DNA of 64,000 nucleotides, from NCBI GenBank assembly GCA_963556195.1, contig OY744532.1, positions 82,457,234 through 82,521,233 on the forward strand, given 5' to 3'. Numbering within the stretch: the first letter of the stretch is position 1; the number at the start of each line of letters is the position of its first letter. The DNA is from Sepiola atlantica. Lineage: Eukaryota; Mollusca; Cephalopoda; Sepiida; Sepiolidae. The notes beneath the pieces were generated by a model, which saw only the letters and a program-made list of their open reading frames with translations, made no database searches and was not told the DNA's origin. Positions 34,840 to 47,659 of this stretch are shown here, piece after piece. The translations under genes were made by a program, and so were the position numbers.

Positions 34840-35112
34840 CTTTATATATATATGTGTATATATATATATGTGTATATATATATATATTTATATATATATA
34901 TATGTGTGTGTGTGTTTGTATATATATATATATATGTGTGTATATGTATATGTATATATATATGTGTATATATGTATATGTGTGTGGATATATATATATA
35001 TATGTATAGATATGTATATGTATGTGTAATATATGTATATATATAGGCATAAATATATATGTATATATATGTATATATATATATATATATATGCATATAT
35101 ATAGGTATATGT
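34840..35112. repeat. (TA)n / (TATG)n tract
   Basis: TA dinucleotides with frequent TGTG and TATG variants. Long apparent Tyr/Ile/His frames on both strands are artefacts. Confidence 0.96.
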
Positions 35113-35127
35113 GTGTATACTGCGTCC

Positions 35128-35290
35128 TACTGATGAGTTTTCAATTAGATTTTTTTCCTCAGAGGACAACAACCGCGATGACATTTCTACAGGTAATAAA
35201 ACTTAAGCCTTAAAAATATATACAACATATATTAAAAAATACATAAAGACACATCTAAACCATCAAATATATTGGCTAAACACCCACTTT
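35128..35290 (-). repeat. Copy of the hammerhead-bearing repeat family (minus strand)
   Basis: The reverse complement of 35128-35215 matches 62590-62675: TTTTATTACCTGTAG, GTCCTCTGAGGA and TTGAAAACTCAT segments lie in the same order. The core CTGAGGA and GAAA are present, but stem II is destroyed by an A-run and one base is missing at the cleavage junction, so it is a decayed hammerhead. Confidence 0.6.
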
Positions 35291-35464
35291 TCTGTTAAAC
35301 ATATAGAGTTCGTCCAAGTAATTTCTTGAAAATGTTTTAAACTGTATGACTTGGATGAACTGTATAAGTTTATCAAAAAAGTGCGTTTTTATTATGATAG
35401 TCTACTGGCTAAATATATTATTTATATCTTTAATGTGGTTATCTAACTCTCTCTCTCTTTCTCA

Positions 35465-35485
<21 letters not shown>

Positions 35486-35503
<18 letters not shown>

Positions 35504-35932
35504 CATATTTATATATATATGTATATATATACATATGTATATATATGTGTATATATGTATATATAAAAATATGTATATATATATATGTATATATGTATAT
35601 ATAAACACATGTATATATATATATGTATACATATATGTATATATACACATGTATACATGTGTATATATATTAATATATATATATATATATGTGTATATAT
35701 ATGTGTATGTATGTATATATATGTATATATACATATGTATATATATACGTGTATGTATACATATGTATGCATTTATATATGTGTATATATATGCATATAT
35801 ATACATATGTATATATATATATGTATATATACATGAATACATATATATGTATATATGTATATATATTTATGTGTATATATATGTATATATGTATATATAT
35901 ATATAAATATGTATACATATATATATATATAT

Positions 35933-36000
<68 letters not shown>
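35486..36000. repeat. (TA)n / (TATG)n tract preceded by (CT)n
   Basis: About 500 bp of TA with regular TATG/CATA variants. A CT tract at 35447-35485 precedes it. Confidence 0.97.
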
Positions 36001-36002
<2 letters not shown>

Positions 36003-36905
36003 TTGTTGGTGTTAATATGTTTCATAAAAAACAGGTGAGCTATTCCACATAGAAGATGCTTGTTTAGAATTGTTTCAGACCAAATTAAGTAACACAATCA
36101 TAACTGTCTACATGCGTTTGAATAAAACTAAATACTTTTCACATCGTTACTCGTCCCATTATGTATAGAGTAATACCAAACCTATTAGAATACTTAATTA
36201 TCCATCTGATTAGCTTTACATTGTTCATACGTTTTAATTCTATCAAAGAGCATCAGATGCATACAACACGTTTCGAAATATTGAAAGTTGAAATTCCGTC
36301 AACAGTTCATTTTTAGGGAACACCTAAAGTACTGACTGTAACCTCAAAGATTGTTTGAATGCGAGACAATAGAATGTAGGGAACTATTTTGCAACTCTAT
36401 GGCCCAAGGAGAGAATCTCAACGATTACCAAAAATGGATTTATTGCTAAGACATACATAACATTTGTGGTAGATATTTCAAAATTAAGTATGTTTTAATT
36501 GGAGCAATGGCCGATATTCTTCACTAAGTTTCGTGATTATTGGTCAAGCAATGTGGATGCTTTGCTGTACACAAACAAACATAGGTACAAACTAGAAAGA
36601 AAGCATAATCTCCATATTAGGTCAGTTTACCAATGCAAAAAATAACTTAACGATAAGTATGTAATATCTGCTTTTATATCTAGTGTCATCTGTTCTAGGC
36701 GCTCGCAGAACGGTGCTAATGTTGAAAGACAGTTGCATGTAAAATCTCAGACGGGCCGCTGCAAACTGCCTTTGTCTTACACTGTCCACGTGTGTACTGG
36801 TAGATATGTGCCAACACAGTTAGCTGTTTTGCAGACAAAAGGGATATTTTTCGGTGAAAATCATCTAATACAAGGTCATTCAAATTAAACAATATAAGCT
36901 GAGAC

Positions 36906-36979
<74 letters not shown>

Positions 36980-38574
36980 ATTAAGGCAAACTAATTTAGT
37001 GTATTCGTGTATTACTGGATTTACACACCCTAGATTATAATAGAGTGTTATAACATGACAAAACTAAAGATTATACTTTTTAACCCCGTAATATCGTCCT
37101 TAAAAATCTCGTTGGGAGAATATATAAAAAGTATATCGTATTAAACGAATGTGTCGTATTCATTTACCGGTTCGCAATGCTATATTTCTATGTGTAATAT
37201 ATACATTGCACAAATCATTTTTAGTTGTGTATTGACTCCATATCCACATATTTAAATATCCTAGACATAATCGACATGTCCAATCCTTGAGATTCTGGAT
37301 ATCTCATAGTGGTTCAGCATTAACCCTCTTAGCGCGACTGTCACAAAATTGCGACAAGTCTACAACCTTTAACACACATGATACTACATGCACAACTGGG
37401 TGTATTTATAATATAAGACACAACAGAATAAATATAGACAATACATCCAGTAATTGACTAATATATGCATGAGAAAAGTACAATATACCATGAGCGGCTG
37501 GTCTATTTAATGATGAAATCAAGATAGCCGCACTCACTCGATACAAATTAGTCACACTTTACAATTTTGTGTGATAGTCCTATCAATATGTAATACATGT
37601 CATATGCATTGTGTGGATATGTAATGAAAAGCTAAGCTTACAGAGAGATTTAAAAATAAGTCTAAACAATCATAAACGCTCAGCCAGTTAATATATTATC
37701 TGTCTGTTACTACTACTACTACTACTAGTTCTAATAACTACTACTACTACTACTAATACTACTACTAGTATTATACTTCACTGACTATGGGAATACACAG
37801 CGATATGCTTCAACTCTATTGATCAGAAAACAATTTACAAAGAGAACCATACACATTATGACTGGATCAAATAATGGTTATGAATATGCTACTAGTACCA
37901 ATGCTAGTAATAGTGAAATTCCTGAAAGCACAAATACTACTACTTACGCTGCTACTACTACTACTACTACTACAACATGTAACAACGATCATACTTTACA
38001 CATTTCTTTAAAAATATGTTAGAAAAATCATACGTAATTTTGGCATAGCACACTATTGAAGTTATATGTGCATCAGAGGAAGGTAAATAAACAGGATGAA
38101 AATAATTATGCGTGAACATTAATATTCAAGAAAATACCAAAGTTATCATTGACAACATTTAAGTTGCTGGATATATTACACTAACTAATACTCATTACAT
38201 AAATGACAATTAGTATATTGTGTTATTTTATTCCATACTATTCCATGATGGAAAATTATGATACACGATATATAAACTAATACTTTTAGTTATATACTTC
38301 ATCGACACGATGGGTTCCTCCCCCTTCCCCCCTCTCTCTCACTCTCTCCTTTCCATCACTCTGGCCAGAGTCTCTATTTTTGTACGTGATCAATATGTTC
38401 ACGACAAGCCTAACCTTTGTGTAAATGGATAGTGCCCTGTCGTGCATACTGGGACAAGATAAATAGGAAAATCTGCAACTTTTAGTTTGCGTTATTTTAA
38501 TAATTTGTTTCTGTCTATTTGCAATAAGAAATTCTTCTTCTGAAAATTCGAAAGTTTGCTAGTATATTGTTGTG
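36001..38574. other. AT-rich DNA with (ATT)n and (TAC)n tracts
   Basis: No gene was recognised. (ATT)n occupies 36909-36977; TAC-type repeats occur at 37709-37775 and 37935-37975. Confidence 0.55.
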
Positions 38575-38885
38575 AAGTTGTCCAACAGTAAATAATAAAT
38601 AAAGGAAGTCATGTCGAGGGTTGGTTTAACAAGTGTATTAACAAATTAAGAAACTGACTAGCACTTGGCTAGACAGTTACAAGACTGTTCTTTGTCTTCT
38701 CTGTGTCTTTGGTGACTCGCACTATTTATAGTGACAACCGGTGCAGTTTCTCTTGTCTAAGAACGGCCGGTGTAACATTTATAATGGCTGCCCTAGACAG
38801 GAAATTTTCCAATCTTTTATTTCCTGTCTTAGGGAACTAGAATAATCCTCAATTTATTCTAGTATCGTATAATGACCCCTTGGCA
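38575..38885 (-). mobile_element. Probable solo LTR, minus strand
   Basis: The reverse complement reads like an LTR: TATAAATAGTGCGAG (TATA box, 38716-38730), a G/C-balanced transcribed part, and an end in ...GGACAACTTCACAACA near 38575. Inside, GACAGGAAA/TTTCCTGTC form an inverted repeat (38795-38830). No second LTR or coding region is attached. The 5' boundary is uncertain. Confidence 0.35.
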
Positions 38886-39309
38886 AAATCTACTTCCTTC
38901 TTCGTAAAAGCTTGCTGTGTTATAAAAGCTGCAGCGATATATTCTTTTCGTATTCAATTTGATGTCTATTATCTCTATAACTTAACCGATAAAAACAATA
39001 TACTGAGCTCATGAGTGCCGAACAAGAGAGACCGGTAGTCATCTCATAACTGTCATAGTATCAATGACAGCGCTTGACATTTTCAATGCGAAAGATTGTC
39101 AGCATCATTTATCTTGTCGTTTTAGTTTAATCAAACATCGCTTTTTACGGATTGTGTCACTTGAATTATAGATAATCAAATAAGTAAATAAATGTTGCTT
39201 CCGTGCAATTATAGATTTACCAACGCATGAGCTATGTGTGAATATCATACTATGAAACACATCTTATTTATTTGAAATATGCTGTTATCATCCATACACA
39301 CATACATAT
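38886..39309. other. AT-rich DNA, nothing recognised
   Basis: No gene or repeat was recognised. Confidence 0.45.
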
Positions 39310-39328
39310 AAAAAAAATATATATATTG

Positions 39329-39362
<34 letters not shown>

Positions 39363-39403
39363 ATATTTATATATGTGTGTGTGTATATTTATATATGTAT
39401 ATG

Positions 39404-39474
<71 letters not shown>

Positions 39475-39540
39475 TTAGTAAGTATAAACGGTATTAACTC
39501 AAACACAAACTCTTCGGAGTTATATATATATATATATATT

Positions 39541-39593
<53 letters not shown>
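39310..39593. repeat. (TA)n / (TG)n tracts
   Basis: Two TA tracts (39326-39475 and 39522-39591) with TGTG interruptions, separated by about 45 bp of unique sequence. Confidence 0.96.
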
Positions 39594-39594
<1 letters not shown>

Positions 39595-40790
39595 AAATTA
39601 ATATAGTTTAGTGTGTATGCAAAGAGAATTTATAGAAGGTAATACAACGCAGATATAAATATATCTATACATGTATACATATATATATATGTGTGTGTGT
39701 AGAGATAAATGAAAGAAGTCGCACACATGAGACCATACACTAAACTACATAATATTTTACATTTTTAATATTACTTCATTAATATTACGATGCAACTTCA
39801 GAAACTAGTATTGATATATTTTTTTAATTACAAAAATAAAAAAGCAAGGTAAGTCAAATGGCGGGAAGAATTAAAGGAGTGGCATGGAAGAAAGAAATGA
39901 GTGAAATAACAAATGATGTATATAAAAAAAATAAAACTTAGAGATTCTTCAATAAAAAAACGATACTAAAAAAAAAAAAAAATACTTAATGCCCCCAAAA
40001 GAATGACAACTGATTGGTATAAGTTTTGATATGCAGTATATCCAGGGAGTGTCAGAAGACGCTACAGTGTATGGGGATCACTGTTGTTATTAGATCTATG
40101 ACAGGTCTTGAAATATTGCATGATTGAACTTATTACGTTCATTTTGTCGTTCCGAGTACTGCTACCACATACTGGAGATTACCGCTTTTTTATTTGACAC
40201 GGTACACAATCTAATTTCTAACAGACTAGATACTGTAATTTTTAGTTAATTGAATAGAAGGTGTTCGAGTGACTGCTAATTTTTGGTACGTTTTTGTAAT
40301 TCAACCACAGCAAGAACTCGCTTCTACCACAACTAGAAATAATAAACCTTTCTTCTTTACTCCGTCTTGCGTGAGGTTGAATTTCCAGGAAACTTGTGTT
40401 TTTTTTCAATGATTTCCTATTTAGGGGATTACATAACTACGAGACTGTGTCCCTGCACACTACAACATAGCCGTTTTTAAATCCAATGTCAACAGATGGT
40501 TCTCATAAATATTTCCCATGAGTTATGAACATGTGTTTATTCCATTAATTATTTTTTAAACTCTTATAATATCTATAATAATTAAATCGACACTCTATCA
40601 CTCTATTTAAGTTTTAACCACAACTGGATGTTCCCCTTAATAAAGTTTAACTCAATAATTATTCACAGAAGGGAAACGCTATTTCTCCGGAAGATTTGCA
40701 CGAATAAAGGATGTTTTATCCGTAAGGTTTATACACCTGTGCAAGTCTCTTCAGATCCTTATCTCTACTTCTCTCCCTCTTTCTCTCTCT
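39594..40790. other. AT-rich DNA, nothing recognised
   Basis: A 14-A homopolymer lies near 39968. No gene was recognised. Confidence 0.45.
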
Positions 40791-40793
40791 CTG

Positions 40794-40836
40794 TCTGTAT
40801 CTACCTTTGACTCTCTCTCTATCTCCTTCTCTCTCT

Positions 40837-40922
<86 letters not shown>
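40794..40922. repeat. (CT)n-(TA)n-(GA)n palindromic simple repeat
   Basis: CT-rich sequence (40780-40860), then TA (40861-40890), then pure GA (40891-40922). The CT and GA blocks are reverse complements, so the whole can fold into a long hairpin. Confidence 0.95.
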
Positions 40923-40924
<2 letters not shown>

Positions 40925-40926
<2 letters not shown>

Positions 40927-41400
40927 AAGAAAAAAAGAGTGATAATATGTGACGATTGTCCACATTTATTTCAAATTTCAATTGTTCAATGCAAGGTGTA
41001 TTCAGTAATAACTAGTGTTTATTATTCTTTCCTCAAGCCAAGGCTTTTCAAAGATCGAAATCTTATCATCAGAGGAGAAATACAGATGGATAAGTTGGCT
41101 TTGTAAAAAAACAAAGTTCAAATATTTGAAAAATATGAAAATTAATATTAAAGGAATTTTTGTTAAAAAAACGCAATGAATGAAAAGAAAAATTCCGTGA
41201 AAAATATATGCAGATTGTCCGGGTGGTAAATTTCCGTTGAAAAGAAGTCAAATGAATTGTAGAATGTGAAGAAAAACTCTTTGCGTGGGAGCAGTGTGGA
41301 GAAAGTGCTAAAAATATAGGTGAGTCCAGACGCACTTAAAGGGGATTGAAAAGGGAGAAATTGGCCATTTTTAAATACTTCCAGGACCAAATAAGGCAGA
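40925..41400 (+). repeat. Hammerhead-bearing dispersed repeat, copy A
   Basis: Collinear with 54925-55420: TTTATTTCAAATTTC, AATTGTTCAATGCAAGGTGT, AGATCGAAATCTTATCATCA, GGAGCAGTGTGGAGAAAGTG and TTGGCCATTTTT segments recur in order. It continues downstream into the purine-rich block. Confidence 0.85.
41030..41077 (-). ncRNA. Hammerhead ribozyme motif, copy A (inactive at cleavage site)
   Basis: Same layout as 55031-55077 on the minus strand: stem I UCCU/AGGA, CUGAUGA core, stem II AAGAU-UUCG-AUCUU, GAA, stem III AAGCC-UU-GGCUU. The nucleotide at the cleavage site is G (complement of C at 41034), which the hammerhead rule (A, C or U) does not permit. Confidence 0.65.
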
Positions 41401-43150
41401 TGATATCTCGTTCCAGATTTAAATCAAAATGAAACAAAAAGGCAAAATGGTTAAAGATTTGGGGTTAGGGGGGGGAGGGTTTATGAGGTACGGGATTGTT
41501 TAAATAGCCGCTTTGAGAGTTGGGAGGAAATAAAAAAAGAAGGCAAAGGAACAGGAGGAAGGCTGGTATGGGGATGAAGTTAAAGTGACAGGGTGGTTGA
41601 GGGTGTGGGCGGGTGGTAGGATATATGTTTTGGAGGGTGGGATTAATCTGAAGCGGGATAGGAGTGTCGAGATTGTATTCTAAAAATAGAAATCAAATGA
41701 GTGAGCTTCTAACATTTCAGAGGTGATAAGTGAAGCAGCTAAAACGGTAAGCGTTTCTGGGGGTTAAAAAAGGGTTAAAATAGAATTAGTTAAAAGCATG
41801 GTAAAATAAATAGAGGTATGAGAGAGAGTGAATGATTAAAATTTAAATAATTAAAATAATTAAAAAAATTAAAAATTAAAATTTAAAATTTAAAAGGAGC
41901 TAGGGAGTAGTTCATTTAAAAAAAATTAAGAAATTTATTTTAAAACCAAATTAAGGGTTACATGAATAATTAGAAAGGACATTAAATGACCAAGGAGAAA
42001 TGAGGGGGAAATAAATTAATGGGAAAAGAGTTAGTTAAATTAAAGATCAGGTCTATCCTACTCAGATAAATTGAAATTTAGGAGAGGGGAACAGTGTAAG
42101 GGATAAGGATAGATTGTTTGAAACAGTTTGTTTCGATTACAAGTAATTGGGGTGGGATTAGGTTGGTTCAATTTAAACTTGAGTGCAGTGTCAGTGTGAT
42201 AATCTATAGTTTAAATGGTGAGTGAGTCGTAACAGGGTGGCAATTAACAATTAGAGTTTAAAGTTAACTTATATATATAAGGGAAGCTTGCAGGGGGTTT
42301 CCAATTAGATTGAAAATATGATGTGAGGGGATGGGGGTGAAATTGGTCAAAGATAAGGTAAGGTGAGCAGAAGAGAATAGACCGATAGAAAATGGCTCGC
42401 GATTAGTTAGAGGGATTAGGATTATTCAGAATAGGCCAAAATAAGTAGTTATGCAACTAGCCTGAATCAATCGATTAGTTAAAAAAAATTTCTCAAGAGG
42501 AATATGGAGGCTATTAAGGAGATAGGATGGAAATGCTAGTAACAATTGAATTTATATAAGTGTTATGGGCCAGGGTTGGATTGAAAGATTAAGCAAACTT
42601 ACATTTTGATGCTTGTGTGTTAGAGATCTAATAAGAATTATAGGGGGATATAAATGGACCCAATTGGGGGGAATTCGAAGATCGTAGTTAAAAAGAGGAC
42701 GAAAAAGTTACAGGGGAAGATGTTGCTATTAGGGGGAGTACAATATGAGGACGATATAGTGGATGTGTGGGAGATAATAAGAAAGTGAGAATAAGAGGTC
42801 ATGATGGAGTTTGTGGGTAGGTTTACAGATAGGAGAAAGGTGATAAATATAAGAGGTTGGGAGTGAAGCAGAAATGAAAATAAAATAGGAGCTATATTGC
42901 AGATGAGGTAAAATTCTAGATATTAGATATGTTAATGATCGGTGGGAAGTAGGAGGAGTAATGTAAGTTCAATCTACTATAGGTGTTACGGGTAGATATA
43001 GTTGTTAGGTGCAATGGGGAGGGACATTTTTTGGGAGGGTTAATTGGTGAGATTAGGGGCGTTAAGAATAGAAGTTACAAGATTACCCTGGGATATAGTT
43101 TAGAGATTTGTCAGATGCTAAAAAACGGGGGGTAGTTATTGGCTGGGAGG
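41401..43150 (+). repeat. Purine-rich strand-asymmetric block
   Basis: About 1.75 kb in which the plus strand is mainly G and A, with GGGG runs, TTAAAA-type words and few pyrimidine runs. No reading frame is supported. It continues copy A of the hammerhead repeat, and 55440-55540 shows the same style after copy B, so it is probably the body of that element. Confidence 0.6.
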
Positions 43151-43212
43151 AGGAGTGTCAGAGGGGGTAATGAAATTAATGTATTTAAATTTTCGCTTGT
43201 GTCTGCAATTTG

Positions 43213-43215
<3 letters not shown>

Positions 43216-43267
<52 letters not shown>

Positions 43268-43297
43268 TGGGTGTGTCATAGAATTGTTATATGTTGC

Positions 43298-43328
<31 letters not shown>
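43216..43328. repeat. Two (TA)n tracts
   Basis: TA at 43216-43264 and 43301-43328 with 36 bp between; ATGAGTG/ACTCAT words flank them in inverted order. Confidence 0.95.
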
Positions 43329-44603
43329 CTCATAGGACATATGAAAAGTTCGGGTGTGAGATCTTTTGAGATACTGTATAAGTCTCAATTATATCCTTGT
43401 AAAAAGAAATAGTTCTATATACCCCCTCAATCTATGGGTTTACAAGTCGAATTTATCAGACTTTTAACTTCGTTTGTTTATCTAGTCAAAGAGAAGGACA
43501 TCTACAATATAATAACAATCTTTCTCTGCTCATCAAGTAATTGTTTCAGTTATGTTTCTTGCCTTTATGACTGGACTATCGCAATACCATGAAAAGATAG
43601 AGGCGACTGAGAAAAGTGTACACCTTAGTTTAAACTACAATTAATAACTGTCTACATGAAATCATTTTGTTGAAAGGTTAAACACCAAACACAAGGAAAA
43701 AACGTGATTGAAGTAATTTTCTTTTCCCTACTTTGTAGCGAAGATTAAACAAGACAGCTATCAGAATAAACGCAGCCATTAGTTCCGTATAATTACCGGA
43801 ATCTCTTCGATACAAATAAAATGAATGAAAAAAAATGATGACGCAACGAGACGATTGATTTTGAACCCTACAATCAAAATCGATCTTTGTTCTCACCATA
43901 CCAATAGCAGTACTGCATAATCATCTCTAAGCATGCAATAAAAAGGAGTTGTAATTTACGATTGCGTGTTCTTTAAACATCATAGACAAACGAGGTTATT
44001 AGCAGCGTTAACGAGTATTATATTTCTCTCGATCTAGAAAATAAGCGTGGGTGATTTAGTTCGTGAGTGACGTTATTATTGGAAGAGGCACTCCTTTAAT
44101 TCAATTTGAATATTTTATACGTTGATTAAACGTCGCCTGTATAGTTTGAAACCTTCTTAAAAAGACACCATAAACACAACAGAAGTATTTCTTCTCCACA
44201 TTTGAATGTATTTAAAACTAGGTTGAATTACGCCTTGTCTACTTTCGAACTTGTTTTAGTGTTCTACAATAATTACTAAAATAAAATTGCAAAAACTTAT
44301 CTGGATTGCTAAACACTAGTATCTAGATGTCGACTAAACTCATATAGCGCATATCCTTAATATTCGAACATGCACACGAAGGAGGAACGGACTGCCTAAA
44401 ATGACGAAGGGTAAGAGTATTTATTAAGCAACCAGGTATAGCAAGTATGACTCATGGTTTATTTCGCGATAGTTGACAAGTTTGTTTTATTTACGATTCC
44501 TAGTATGGCTAAAGAATAATAACGATGTCACCAGAATAAAATGAGAGCATTTCTCTTATTTAAAATTAACTTTACAGAAATATATGGCTATTTGCCTCTG
44601 CGT
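43329..44603. other. AT-rich DNA, nothing recognised
   Basis: No supported gene. A 73-codon frame at 43678-43899 (minus) has no domain. Confidence 0.45.
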
Positions 44604-46150
44604 TCAAGTATTCTTCTTTAAACGACGCTGAAAAGAGAAATTATTTTTAAACCGGAGTGTTACATTCAAACACGTACAGTAAGCAAATGTTATGGTAATG
44701 TTACTTAACCAAGGTAATCTGAGGTACGTCGAACGTTTCAGTGGACCAAAATGTTGACCCTTATAAAAGTGGTAGATTTTCACAACGGTATTTGAATAAA
44801 AACAATTGAGAGGGTAACTGTAATCGGGTTGAACCTCTTTTATGAATTGAATCATCGAATCAATCAGAAATTCAGAGCAAATCTGTAAGGCACGATGCAC
44901 CAAACATTAAACCAGATTTATTGTTTCTTTGTTTAAGACAAACAAAGTCCAAGTAACAATATTAGCCAGTAAATGCTGGTTTGCGGTACACAGATGTAAT
45001 AAATGATCAATCACATACATGCACTATTACATACAGGAAAGGAAGGGTCGAAGTGTGTTCTTATTGACTGGTGAACTGGAAGGGTAGGTGTACTTGATTG
45101 AGTGCATTACGAAACACTATGTAATCTGACACATAGTTAAACACACAAAATATATTATCGACGTATCGGAAATAAGTAAGTGGTTTATTGATACGAGCCA
45201 AACGATTATACTCATGAAAACCCACGAAGATATTTGGCCAACGCAGGACCAATAGGTGACCATAGAGAAATGTCATCACTTTGCTGATACATGACATTAT
45301 ACAAAACAAAATTCGGCATACATAGTAGTAAACTGCATCAGTTATACAAAGACGTTTTCAGAGATAGTGTGACCAATTGATTAACCACGATACATCATCA
45401 CAAAAATCGATGGGTATCGAATATCGAATATCTATGGTTTTAAGGGAACGTATGTAAATAGAATGTAAATGTCGAAAGAAGACATACACTTATTTTCAGC
45501 AGAAAATGGAAAGGTAAAGATGTATTCAGCAAAAGTAAAGGAATCGTTTATACAGTTAGTCGAATATACTTCAGGAATAGGTTGACGCAATTCAGTCAAA
45601 CATTTAGCTAACTTATGGACACAAACCAAGCTATAGAGAGAATAGGTCTTACTGGTATGTTATTCATATGTGTTATTGGTAACTATTACAGGCGTTGTCT
45701 TATAGACACCATTAGTCGCATAAGATCGTATATTTGCCCAAAACGAGCACCTTTCTATACTAATCTAAGTAATTTTATTTGAAAATTACTTTCAATGGAA
45801 AGCGTATTATCATGCGTAATAACAGGTGCAAGTTCATTGAATTAATCAACATTATCCAAGATCACTATAATTTTTGCTACGTAAGCGGCATAATATAGAT
45901 TAAGCACACCTGAACCATTATTTGGTTTGGTAATGATAAGAGAGTGATTTCACCGAAGTGAGTTTATGCAAAACAAGCGTTCATTTGTCCAATTCAAATT
46001 AGAACGGTCAATCGGAGAATCTGCATACGCAGAGGCAACATCATAAAGTCTTGCCTTCAACGCTAAAGGTTGGTCGACTGCCGATATTGACAATTCCGAC
46101 ATTTCTAAGAATAACACTTTAAATTCCAAAAATATTTAATCTTGTCTAAT
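44604..46150 (-). pseudogene. Penelope-like element reverse transcriptase, decayed
   Basis: Read on the minus strand from 46150 downward: an ASAYADSPIDRSNLNW segment (about 46010-46060), SLIITKPNNGSGV (about 45925-45965), MSSFDIYILFTYVPLKP (45432-45485), a FVGFHEYNRLARINKPL segment, FRYVDNIFCVF (about 45135-45170), and after a gap HRALQICSEFLIDSMI-FIKE (44835-44900) and LRLPWLSNITITFA (about 44680-44725). These follow the order of PLE reverse transcriptases. The catalytic YVDD motif reads YVDN, so the second aspartate is lost, and stops and frameshifts are frequent. No GIY-YIG domain is attached. Confidence 0.72.
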
Positions 46151-46547
<397 letters not shown>

Positions 46548-46610
46548 GTAGTATATAGGGTAATATATCTCACATTATCCCCCACGTGCTTCTCTCAATA
46601 TTAATATTTA

Positions 46611-46611
<1 letters not shown>

Positions 46612-46685
<74 letters not shown>
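46612..46685. repeat. (TA)n tract continuous with the LINE 3' end
   Basis: On the minus strand this tract follows the last bases of the LINE (GAGAGTCCATCATATA...), so it sits where the element's 3' tail would be. Confidence 0.95.
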
Positions 46686-46730
46686 GATGGACTCTCCCGT
46701 CGATTACGACGAATGAGGAGCCAACAGCTT

Positions 46731-47650
46731 TCATGTGTGTTTAGATCGTTCATGACACCTGAGTCCGGCAAGAGACCTGCAAGGAAAGCCGCAGACAGTG
46801 CAAGAGTGTGAGTAATCGGATGCAAGGTGTGGAGTACTCTCTCTAGCTTTTCCCCTTACTCTGGCAGTTCTCATATTATCCACACAGGTTTCGTTGAATC
46901 TTTTCAGTCCAATGCAACAAGCGTCTCGCCATGTCTTCTTGTCTTTTGTACAGTCTTCAAAGTTTTTGTGAGGTACTCCAATTGCCGTCAGCGCATTTTT
47001 CAATGTATCTTTGTACCTCAGCAAGGGCCGACCAACATTTCTGTTACCACAAGCTAACTGATTGTACATCAGTGCTTTAGGTATTCTCCCTTCGTCCATT
47101 CTTGCTACATGACAAGCCCATCGCAATTGAGACTGCAACTAGAAACTTTCAATTCCACCAATATTGCATCTGTTGTAAAGATCGGTGTTAGCGACTTTAC
47201 CCTTCAAACTAAGTCCGAATATGGTCCTAAGGCAGCTCCTGTTGAACACATCCAATTGGCGATTGTGATGCCGGCAATGTGTCCACGCCTCACATCCATA
47301 GAGAAGACCTGTCAATATTAATGCCCTATACACATTGATTTTTGTCTCCAAATTAATGCCTCTGCTACTCCAAAGACGATGTTTACGCTTGCCAAGGCAT
47401 TTGCGGCTTTTGCAATTCGGTTTACGATTGCATCATCAAGTAGAGCAGCAGAATTAACTTTGCTACCTAGGAAGGTAAAGTTTTTGACATAGTTCATTGG
47501 TCTGCCATCCACTTTCATATTTTCTAATGGAAATTCATGGACAGACTGAGTTTGTTTCACTCTTTGAACTTGTTTAGGGGTAAGGCATGGTTGATGGACC
47601 ACCTCAGTCTTCTTTAAACTGATTGTTAAACCAAAACCCTACATGCACAT
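46731..47650 (-). pseudogene. LINE ORF2 C-terminal region with C2H2 zinc finger
   Basis: Three pieces in order: 47602-47318 (HQPCLTPKQVQ, GRPMNYVKNFTFLGSKVN), 47351-47139 (YRALILTGLLYGCEAWT, VFNRSCLRTIFGLS) and 47138-46731 (LRWACHVARMDEGRIPKAL, GRPLLRYKDTLKNALTAIG). Frameshifts separate them. The end carries a C-x2-C-x12-H-x4-H zinc finger (about 46735-46805). The YGCEAW-T and GHV-RM-D segments are characteristic of the post-RT region of these LINEs. The finger may bind element RNA or DNA; this is inferred. Confidence 0.82.
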
Positions 47651-47659
47651 GAACATTTT

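Noticed and set aside
35130..35170. Hammerhead on the plus strand at CTGATGAGTTTTC
   Set aside because: No GAAA or stem II follows on that strand; the homologous core lies on the minus strand and is decayed.
36909..36977. Regular repeats considered as a CRISPR array, also the ~60-bp minisatellite at 15-21 kb
   Set aside because: Repeats are contiguous without unique spacers, and the context is eukaryotic.
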